Source: Plasmopara viticola
Taxonomy: Eukaryota; Oomycota; Peronosporomycetes; Peronosporales; Peronosporaceae
Direction of reading: 5' to 3'
Length of the DNA: 64,000 bases
Assembly (NCBI GenBank): GCA_001695595.3
Contig: MBPM02000021.1
Span: 434,001 to 498,000, forward strand
A program made the position numbers and the translations under genes. Under the pieces are notes generated by a model, which made no database searches, had not been told where the DNA came from, and saw nothing but the letters and a program-made list of their open reading frames with translations. Shown one piece after another: positions 56,401-64,000 of this stretch. The stretch's first letter is position 1, and each line of letters begins with the position of its first letter.

Positions 56401-57949
56401 CTACCTGCAATTCTATAGAGGACCAAGTTATGTTTGGCCAAAGACATGTCTCTTAACAAAGTGCATAGACCGTGAATAGCCGTAAAGTCGATCTTTACCT
56501 ATTGGACAAAATCAAAGTCAATTTAAATGGAATGTGAAACGAGAATGGTGCGAAAAAGCGACAAGTAAGAATTTATCAAGGACAGTCTGAGCCACAGCCT
56601 CTTTCGTCCTGCAACTCACACATAGTATAAGGCTTGAGCCAAATTGAGACGTGCAACCACATTCATAGTAGTATATATCTTAGCCTAAACTGAATGACAT
56701 TCTGAGTCATTACAAGACGATACAGTCTTCCTAAATATACATACATTTAAACGAACGATAGGTCGAGAGCTGCAAATGCTTCGAGTTAGCCTCATCTCCT
56801 TATATTTAAATTAAATTGATTGTAAAAGTTGAGGTTTCGTGTCCGACAGCCTTTGCAGTCATTTTGCATCCGCTGCCACTTCTTATCTCTCCTTCAACAC
56901 CGACCATATAACTTTGAAATTAATACCGCATATCAACACTGTTGTGTTGTCACTACAGCAGTAAATCCTGATGAAAAGATAATCGCTGACACCGCGATCC
57001 CAGACCTTGACTGATTGTATCTATCGGCTCACTGTCGCGATGTAAATAGAACCATTCCTCTTTTACAGATCGCGTTTAAGGCGGCGTTCCAGGGCTCAAC
57101 TTAGCAAACTTAAGATACTCGATCGCAAATAATGTAACCCAAACTCTCGCCTCGGTACCAATCTGAAAAGAATTTCCAGTTCAGGACCGATTAATGTTGT
57201 TTTGAGCATTTGGTTCTACATCTATAGCCACACTTCCCGTTTGCGCCCCATTATATGCTTTGTTCTTACAAGCTTAGTGCGTGATCACTAACTATATCAA
57301 CATTCTATAAGGACCGCATACCCCGCAGATTTTTAAAACACGTTCAGTTGATTAGAATGTCGATGTCTTGACAACACTTTCGCAGAGGAGTCATGCGGAA
57401 AGATGGACGATGTCTCGGTGAACGACATTCCACTTATTCGGCCTCTAGTATCGGTGCGTGCAGCTTAATAATATTGATGTAATCATCAAAGTGTTTACGT
57501 AATTGATCATTCCTCATATTCTCAATTAAGGCCTAATTTTGCTGCCGCAAATATGGCAGAAACTTTGACAATGGCTTAAGCGATAGATATGTGCACACTT
57601 TGGTCTCTGTTTTTGAGGTCGGGAATAGAGAGCAATCGATCACCGGGTGATCGCATATCCTCGAACACCTCCTCTATGCATGATTCCGTTCTACTCGTCG
57701 TCATTCCGGCAGAAACGCTGCGAAGACAAATGTATCATTTCGTCGTTATGATAAGATGCTCACAGTGCGCTCGTGTGATGCTCAAGCACAAGCAGCGAGA
57801 CGTCGAACACAGGGCTACCTAGTATCAACCTATAAGTCTTCTTCTTTTGAGTACAATACCCTAATATAGGATACGAAGTCTTTGTACAACACAAACAATG
57901 TAACGCGAATGTGACGTGGGCACTCACCCCAGTTCCTCTTTCAACAACC
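53467..57949. other. Gene-poor gap of 4.5 kb
   Basis: AT-rich, with only short frames. A 46-codon plus-strand ORF at 54169-54309 (SERTVLTAEEQTLISCKNRS and SIGPQDMEMSAATG) and the following frame (LDDLLLEYERGGCQQFEVLD) look like the N-terminal part of a decayed MULE/FAR1-type transposase, at low confidence. A minus-strand 84-codon frame (55453-55199) with LLCVIGLDRRS could be another piece. Nothing else was recognised. Confidence 0.4.
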
Positions 57950-59018
57950 ATGGACGCGCCCGAGCAATTGTACGCGCTCGTGCTCGAGCTGTCGTCACCG
58001 GAACAGCGGGAGAGCGCTCTCCTCGAGCTCAGCAAAAAGCGAGAGGAATTTCCCGAGCTTGCACCTATTCTGTGGCACTCGTTTGGCACTGTGGCCGCGC
58101 TACTGCAAGAAATCGTGGCCATCTATCCCCTTTTGTCGCCGCCCCAACTCACGGCACATGCCTCCAACCGAGTGTGCAATGCCCTAGCACTGTTGCAGTG
58201 CGTAGCATCGCATTCCGAAACCCGGACGCATTTTCTCAACGGTGCGCGATCAAGAGGAGTTCGATTAGAATTATGGGTAACTTTCATCTGTGTGATTTTT
58301 TTTTGCAGCGCACATTCCCTTGTACTTGTACCCATTTCTCAACACGGTGAGCAAAAATCGACCGTTTGAGTATTTGCGTCTGACCAGTCTTGGCGTGATT
58401 GGTGCCTTGGTAAAAGTAAGAAAAAAATCTCGTGCCTGGATTTTTACTTGCGACTGATTTGGATCTGCCATAATTATTGAAATTGGCAAGATTGATGATT
58501 CCGACGTCATTAATTTCTTACTTCAGACGGAAATCATTCCCCTCTGTCTTCGGATCATGGAAGCCGGGAGTGAATTGAGCAAGACCGTGGCAACTTTCAT
58601 CTTGCAAAAGATTCTCCTCGACGACATGGGACTGACGTACATTTGCCACACACCGGAACGCTTCTACGCCGTTGGCACGGTGCTAAGCAAAATGATCACG
58701 ACCCTCGTCGATGCACCAGCGCCACGGCTGCTCAAGCACATTATCCGTTGCTACTTGCGGCTTTCCGACAATCCTCGGTACGCTATTTCTTCTTCTTCCT
58801 CATTTATTTTTGCAAATTCAATCCAACGGGTGTGGTATGGTAGAGCAAAAGAAGCGCTGTGTCAGTGTTTACCCGATGCGCTCCACAACCACGTGTTTGA
58901 CGAAGCACTGAAGGAAGATGCGACGACGAGCCGGTGGTTAGCCCAGCTACTGTACAACATAAGCACGGACGCAAGCGTCGGGGCAGGAGCCGTCCAAGGG
59001 GCACGTCTAACGAATTAA
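57950..59018 (+). CDS. CNOT9: CCR4-NOT subunit CNOT9 / RCD1 (CAF40)
   Basis: Four exons, 57950-58241, 58309-58415, 58491-58777 and 58844-59018, with introns of 67, 75 and 66 nt. The spliced product is 286 aa. It is an armadillo-repeat protein with strongly conserved blocks: [85 protein letters not shown] and [24 protein letters not shown]9 is a core subunit of the CCR4-NOT deadenylase and binds tryptophan-containing partners. Phase is kept at every junction, so the model is well supported. It is convergent with the TCP11 gene, 145 bp apart. Confidence 0.95.
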
Positions 59019-59163
59019 CACTTAATCGAGTATGCTATGAGCCGCTACCATTATTGTCAAAAAGGGACACTCATAAAATCTTTTTTCGTTCCATACAAAC
59101 GTCAAGTAAAGGGCAACACGCAAAACTCTGCCAAAAAGTATCCAAAAAGTCAAGCACTTTCCA

Positions 59164-61926
59164 TTAAGCCCTCACGTCGTCGCGGCCAGCAGAGTCCACT
59201 AGACGTTGGACAAGGCGGTTGTACAGCGCCCCATACACTCGTACATTGTGCTGCACAAGGGTGCGAAGGGCGGCAATGGCTTCCGTCATCTCACCCTGAA
59301 ACGCCGCCAACGAAGGATGGACACCAGCCTCGGGCTCGCTGGGCGACATCACCGCCGCTTCAAACTCGCGTGCTGCACGGGAAAAAAAGAGTTGAAACAC
59401 GGCATTGTCGGCCGCAAACGCTCCCAAAAGCCGCGCTTCCAGCTCTGTGCCTTGTACTGCATCGCTTGATGTTTTTTCAAGCCTCTCGACCTCGTAAACG
59501 GCTTGCGCTACGACTTGGGTACCAGACACGCCCGGAGACTGTAAAAGCGTGTTCAAGTGCTGACTGAGCGTGTGGAAAAACCCAGTGGGTGCACTCAAGC
59601 TGCAGCGTGCAACGTGTTCGTGGACAAGCGCCACAAGACTCGACACGACTGCAATGCGGTCCAGAGTGTCCCGACACGCACGGAGTCGAGCCACATCCAG
59701 CTCAAACGTTTCCGGCCAGACCCTTGCATCGGTCCCTTCGATATGTTTTTCGACCAATGCCCAAATACTTGTCCGTACAAAGCGTTCCAAAGCCGTCTTG
59801 TCGTACCGCGCCAATCGTTCAATTTCCAGGCCATCAACCTCCTGTCGTACAACATACGCTTCCATTTCAAGCGCCAGCCACTTGCGAGTCCTTGCAAACG
59901 CCTTCTCCACACTCCCCGCTTCGGCCACGCGTGTTTGCAAGAGCTTCTGTTCATACGCTACACCATGTTGCTGAAGATACGTGGCCAACACTGTCAAATG
60001 CGCATTCAACGCATCGAGCCGCAGCTCGTCCATCTTGTCCAGTGCAAACGCCAAAAACGCCACCAATAACTCAATCGGCGTGCGTCCACCTGCAGCAATC
60101 TCTTGCAGCCACTTGACGCGAAACGCTCGGGTGCTCGAAACACGAGCAGGAGCTTCCGCTTGTTCCACCGCATCAAGCACGGCAACACATCGCGCTTGAA
60201 TCGCGTGCATCTGATTATGTGCATCAAGCATCAAAGCTTCCAAGTGACTCCGATCCAAAGCCTCGTCGACTTTCGCAACCAAAGCCGCGACGCCAGCCCG
60301 TACTGGCCCGCCCGTCCCGCCCGTCACGGCGTCTCGAAAAGATCGCCGCACTTCTTCTGTCCGAGCAACAAGTGTCCCAATGTCATTCAATTGAATCATC
60401 TGATCCCAAAACGCTTTGGTCATGGTTTTTTGCACCCGAAGCGCAAGTGCGTCAATTGGTACACTTGCACTTGCGTGTTCCAAATCTTGGGTACGCACAA
60501 GCTGGTACTGCGGGTTGAGAATCAAGTGATGCACCACATGGGCATCCTGCAACAAGCTCGAATTCACATCGACACCATGCATCAAAGTCCCTCTTCCTTC
60601 ACTCTCTTGCCCTTCATCAGTGTCAATACTATGTCCGGAATCGACGCACGTGGCCGTCGTGTCCATTGCCACACTTGCATCCAATTCCACAGTCAAGGCG
60701 GCAATCTTCTCAGTGGCAACGTCAGCCCCCAACACTCGTGTCAATGCTTGTTGCAGCTGCAACAATTGCCGTTGCGTCTGTCGAAGCAACTCGTGCACAC
60801 CATCGCATCCCTCGTCAACTTGTTGCGCTTGCACCTGGTACTTGTGGCACACTTGTACCAATTCTCGGTACGACGTGAGCAACTCCGTGGCCAATTGTTG
60901 CGCGTCGCGGGCTTTCCAACGTGCGAATGCTTCCGTGTAAAACGCAAAGCGAGCCGCCAATCGGGCCACACACCGTGACAATGCTTGCAACTGTTGCGTG
61001 GCCAAACAACGCGCCAAAGTTTCCATCTCCTTCACAATGACACTTGCCGCATAGAGCAATCGGTTCGAGCGTCTTTCCTTTTCCATAATCGCGTCTGGAT
61101 GGCACGCAATCATGCCCGCCATCATCAAGACACGAAAGTTCATGCCCTTGTTACTTGTGGCCAAAGGCGCGTGCCCAGTGTCACGTGCTTCGTTGGTCAA
61201 GACGTGTACCAATCGTTGCGCAGCTTGGACGACTTTTCGCTGTTGTACCAGTACCATGCACTTTTCAAAAGGGGCACGTGCCATGTGCGTCCAACACTGT
61301 ACCACTTGGTACACTTCGGGTTGCACTTGTTGCAACGCAGTGGCCGTTTTGGCATTGGCAACTAAGCGTCGAAACCACCGTTGGATAAATTTCACACGTG
61401 CCACTCGGGCTTTGACACTCTCCACGCTTTGCCACCGCGCGTTCAACCGCTGCACCAATTGTTGCGTCTGCGCGTGACGACGTTGCGCCGCGTCATTCAA
61501 GTGGCCAGTGAGCACCCGACGCGCAGTGGCAGCCTTGATGCTTTGATCGTTTCGCATCCCTTCGACTTTGGCCAAAATCAACGCCGTGCGGTGTTTGCAT
61601 TGAAGTTGCAATTGCAACAGTTGCATGTTGCGTCGCCGTGCAGCATCGTCCACTTTCGAGACCGATGATTGGCGGAAACGCCGCGTTTCTTCATGTCGCT
61701 TGACACGCATTCCTCGGGCCACGTCTTGCGCGTGTTGCACCCGAGCACGGGCTCGCGTGGCCAGTTGCCGCGTGCGCATGGCACGGATCTCAGTGGCACG
61801 AGCGATGCGGGACTGCAACTCGGCCGCACGGTGTTGCGGGTCCGTTGCCCGTCCAGTGGAGCCGCAAGTCGCACGCGAACGGGCTTCGAGGCGGATTTGG
61901 CATTTGCTTTTGCTCTTGTGGCCCAT
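59164..61926 (-). CDS. TCP11-domain protein
   Basis: Intronless, 920 aa from the ATG at 61926. The first 200 residues are very basic, with Arg/Gln-rich helices and a short IQ-like stretch (KFIQRWFRRLV). The TCP11 homology region begins around residues 270-330 (GMNFRVLMMAGMIACHPDAI, then SNRLLYAASVIVKEMETL), continues through long helices and ends near residue 890. TCP11 family members are known from plants, fungi and mammals; in mammals TCP11 acts in sperm flagellar motility and PKA signalling. Plus-strand frames across the locus lack motifs and are antisense artefacts. Name by family only. Confidence 0.8.
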   Translation of the reverse strand: MGHKSKSKCQIRLEARSRATCGSTGRATDPQHRAAELQSRIARATEIRAMRTRQLATRARARVQHAQDVARGMRVKRHEETRRFRQSSVSKVDDAARRRNMQLLQLQLQCKHRTALILAKVEGMRNDQSIKAATARRVLTGHLNDAAQRRHAQTQQLVQRLNARWQSVESVKARVARVKFIQRWFRRLVANAKTATALQQVQPEVYQVVQCWTHMARAPFEKCMVLVQQRKVVQAAQRLVHVLTNEARDTGHAPLATSNKGMNFRVLMMAGMIACHPDAIMEKERRSNRLLYAASVIVKEMETLARCLATQQLQALSRCVARLAARFAFYTEAFARWKARDAQQLATELLTSYRELVQVCHKYQVQAQQVDEGCDGVHELLRQTQRQLLQLQQALTRVLGADVATEKIAALTVELDASVAMDTTATCVDSGHSIDTDEGQESEGRGTLMHGVDVNSSLLQDAHVVHHLILNPQYQLVRTQDLEHASASVPIDALALRVQKTMTKAFWDQMIQLNDIGTLVARTEEVRRSFRDAVTGGTGGPVRAGVAALVAKVDEALDRSHLEALMLDAHNQMHAIQARCVAVLDAVEQAEAPARVSSTRAFRVKWLQEIAAGGRTPIELLVAFLAFALDKMDELRLDALNAHLTVLATYLQQHGVAYEQKLLQTRVAEAGSVEKAFARTRKWLALEMEAYVVRQEVDGLEIERLARYDKTALERFVRTSIWALVEKHIEGTDARVWPETFELDVARLRACRDTLDRIAVVSSLVALVHEHVARCSLSAPTGFFHTLSQHLNTLLQSPGVSGTQVVAQAVYEVERLEKTSSDAVQGTELEARLLGAFAADNAVFQLFFSRAAREFEAAVMSPSEPEAGVHPSLAAFQGEMTEAIAALRTLVQHNVRVYGALYNRLVQRLVDSAGRDDVRA

Positions 61927-62464
61927 GGCAACCGAAAGAATGAAAAAAAAAAACTCGAAAAGCAACGGAAGGGGCTTTTTTTCTCCTCTCCCGACGAGGA
62001 GGGACGCTACATTTGCTTTGAGTAGTGTGAAGAGGACATTAGGGCGGGGTGTGAGAAGTTGGTACAGGGGTAGGTGATCAAGATCGAAACACAGGCATTC
62101 TTGAATCTTTCATAGAATAAGAATTGTTTCCTACTCTTAGGCATTCGACACTCACACGAAAAGCGTGGTGAGTGAGAGTAGTGGATCATATAGCGACGAA
62201 ACAGCGGCGTCTCGTGAGCTGCTTCACTTGCCGTGAACTGTTAATGGTCTGGATGAAAGTTAAAACCAGGCTTGCCGTACCTCTTTATAAATTACGGCGT
62301 GTACCATTTCACTTTTTCCGGTAAGATATACAGATCAAGAACATTGTGACAAGAGTGCGTGTCTTTAACTGTCAAGCGGAATTGTGGTACCTTAACCAAT
62401 AAATTAGTAGTCTCTCACTGTCACTACTACGATCTTCATCGTATACAATATATTACAATCCAAG
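61927..62464. other. Intergenic region
   Basis: About 540 bp between TCP11 start and the ABC transporter stop. No gene was recognised. It includes a purine-rich run just upstream of the TCP11 ATG. Confidence 0.5.
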
Positions 62465-64000
62465 CTATGCTACTTTATTCCTCGCTCCATTCTCGCCCAC
62501 GTCGGCCTTCCCTGAGCTCACTAATGACCTGTACACTCCTCCCTTCAATTGCAACAAGGCTGCTGGGGCGTCAAACTCGACGACTTCCCCGCCATCGAGT
62601 ACCAAAATCTTGTCACTGTCCTCAATCGTTTCCATTCGATGGGCAATACACAAGACAGTGCACTTGCCATGCCCAAAACTCGCCTTCATCGTCTCTTGCA
62701 AAACTTGATCCGATGCTTGGTCCACATTCGCCGTGGCTTCGTCCATGACAATGACTTTACTATCGCGAATCAAAGCACGGGCAATACACAACAATTGACG
62801 CTGCCCCACCGACAAGTTCGCGCCCTTTTCGGCCACGGGGTACTCTAAGCCGTGGCCCCACGACGTCACGAGGTCAAACAAGTGCACTTGCCGTAACACT
62901 TGCCACAAGTCGGCGTCACTCTTGTGGTTGAAGGGATCCATATTGAGGCGCAAGGACCCACTAAAGAGCATGGGGTCTTGCGGAATGATGGTCAACTGGG
63001 TCCGGAGCTGCTGGACCGTAATGGTCGCAATGTCCACGCCGTCAATCAAGACACGACCTGACGTTGGGATCTCAACGACTCGGAACAGGACGCTCATGAG
63101 GGAGCTCTTGCCCGATCCCGTGCGTCCACAAATGCCAACTTTCTCGCCACTGGCGATCGCAAACGAAACTCTCTTTAAGACTAATGGCAGGTCGGCACGG
63201 TACCGCATAGACACATTATCAAAGACAACGGTGCCACTTTGGGGCCACGTCGGTACCAACGTCGCCTGGTTCAACGAGGGTCGCTGGGCCCCTTCTTGTT
63301 CCAGTGTACCATAGTGCGCAATCCGTTCAAAACACGTCATGCTACTCTCGACCCGCGACGCCAGGGTCGTCATGCGTTGGAAACTAGACGATAATTGCGC
63401 GGCATATGACAAGCCAAGCGCGGCAGCCGACGCGCCAATGGTAGACTGCGCAGCGACCGCCAAGACAGCCACAACGCCCACGATTATGGACACGAACCAG
63501 TCCGTCCTCATGTCAAACCACCGCGACGACACTTGCGCTAGAAAGAAGACGCGAATGTTTTGGTTCAACAAATCTTCACACCGTGATGCAAACGCGTCGA
63601 CCATATTGTACGCACGCACGGTCTCAATGCCCGAGACGGTCTCGGACATTAGATTCAGAAAGGGCGATCGACTGACGCCGTCCAAGCGCTTTAATTCGCG
63701 GGCAGTTGCACGGTACACTTTGGCCGCAAAGTAGCAACCGTACCCAATGGGTACATACACAAACAGGACCAACGGGTTCACAAACGCACAGACGAGAATC
63801 GACGACGCGACTTGAAAGACACAGAGTGCGAGCCACAGGCCCCAATACGGAAGCGGATTATCCACTTCATCGAGGTCGCGTGAAAAGCGATTGAGGATGC
63901 GCCCAATGGGCGTCACGTCAAAGAACGTCGTGATGGGCGCGGCCATGACTTTTTCAATGTGTTTCAAGTGAATCTTGAGCGAACAGACCATGCAAATGGC
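62465..64000 (-). CDS. ABC transporter, ABCC/MRP family, C-terminal half (5' end outside window)
   Basis: The open frame continues through the right edge; 511 codons are visible. It starts within TMD2, where FFDVTPIGRILNRFSRDLDE is the intracellular loop signature of ABCC proteins, followed by the remaining TM helices. NBD2 has Walker A GRTGSGKSS, Q-loop QDPMLF, ABC signature LSVGQRQL, Walker B VIVMDEATANVD and H-loop IAHRMETI, all intact. MRP-type pumps export organic anions, glutathione conjugates and drugs across plasma or vacuolar membranes. Complete genes are about 1300-1500 aa, so roughly two thirds lies beyond the window. Confidence 0.93.
   Translation of the reverse strand, partial: AICMVCSLKIHLKHIEKVMAAPITTFFDVTPIGRILNRFSRDLDEVDNPLPYWGLWLALCVFQVASSILVCAFVNPLVLFVYVPIGYGCYFAAKVYRATARELKRLDGVSRSPFLNLMSETVSGIETVRAYNMVDAFASRCEDLLNQNIRVFFLAQVSSRWFDMRTDWFVSIIVGVVAVLAVAAQSTIGASAAALGLSYAAQLSSSFQRMTTLASRVESSMTCFERIAHYGTLEQEGAQRPSLNQATLVPTWPQSGTVVFDNVSMRYRADLPLVLKRVSFAIASGEKVGICGRTGSGKSSLMSVLFRVVEIPTSGRVLIDGVDIATITVQQLRTQLTIIPQDPMLFSGSLRLNMDPFNHKSDADLWQVLRQVHLFDLVTSWGHGLEYPVAEKGANLSVGQRQLLCIARALIRDSKVIVMDEATANVDQASDQVLQETMKASFGHGKCTVLCIAHRMETIEDSDKILVLDGGEVVEFDAPAALLQLKGGVYRSLVSSGKADVGENGARNKVA

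Noticed and set aside
59557..61668. Several plus-strand ORFs of 100-290 codons opposite TCP11
   Set aside because: They are antisense shadows of a GC-rich intronless gene. They overlap each other and have no domains.
1..64000. CRISPR arrays, rRNA and tRNA genes
   Set aside because: No regularly spaced repeats, no rRNA-like conserved blocks and no convincing cloverleaf with A and B boxes was seen by eye. A tRNAscan-SE run could overturn the tRNA part.

Overview
The window looks like nuclear DNA of an oomycete, probably a peronosporalean plant pathogen. The reasons are a crinkler (CRN) effector with the usual leader and C-terminal NTPase/nuclease architecture, oomycete-type initiator motifs, compact genes with 62-83 nt GT-AG introns, and gene-rich islands set in AT-rich, TE-decayed DNA. 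Genes with flagellar or ciliary relatives (DRC11/IQCA1, a cytosolic carboxypeptidase, a TCP11 protein, a long-tailed MAP kinase) suggest a lineage that still makes zoospores. Species cannot be fixed from the sequence alone.

Layout. Positions 1-9400 are gene-poor: a 2x66-bp tandem repeat, a dead CRN leader with its promoter (about 1426-1620), and a decayed Ty3/Gypsy element (about 4300-5280). An actin-related protein of the ARP4/BAF53 type lies at 9402-10805 (minus), followed by a SINE-like retroposon with a 14-bp target-site duplication (10949-11291).

Positions 11674-31502 form a block of about 19.8 kb bounded by inverted repeats. Inside are a CRN pseudogene (12317-14091) and a nearly complete but dead Maverick/Polinton (polintovirus) element: small basic protein, protein-primed family B DNA polymerase with an HNH-like insert, rve integrase with chromodomain, unrecognised structural proteins, an S74-chaperone fibre protein, A32-like packaging ATPase, penton, minor capsid/core protein, adenain-like protease, double-jelly-roll major capsid protein and a GIY-YIG nuclease. 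Nearly all carry stops and frameshifts. The right-hand inverted repeat contains a near-identical, inverted copy of the promoter, exon 1, intron 1 and first 18 nt of exon 2 of the host MAP kinase gene immediately to its right. The left-hand repeat is a deleted version of the same structure.

Positions 31884-64000 are a conserved gene island: MAP kinase with a TEH activation motif, small protein kinase, LRR/coiled-coil/WW-like protein convergent with DRC11, histidinol dehydrogenase, a small two-TM protein divergent from catalase across a 29-bp-arm palindrome, cytosolic carboxypeptidase, EngB-type mitochondrial GTPase, a gene-poor 4.5 kb gap, CNOT9/RCD1, a TCP11-domain protein, and the 3' part of an ABCC transporter running off the right edge.

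The most unusual feature is the inverted-repeat block, which combines a Polinton, an effector gene and duplicated host kinase regulatory DNA in its terminal repeat. Its boundaries and history are inference from by-eye alignment; the Polinton gene identities rest on motifs visible in the translations.
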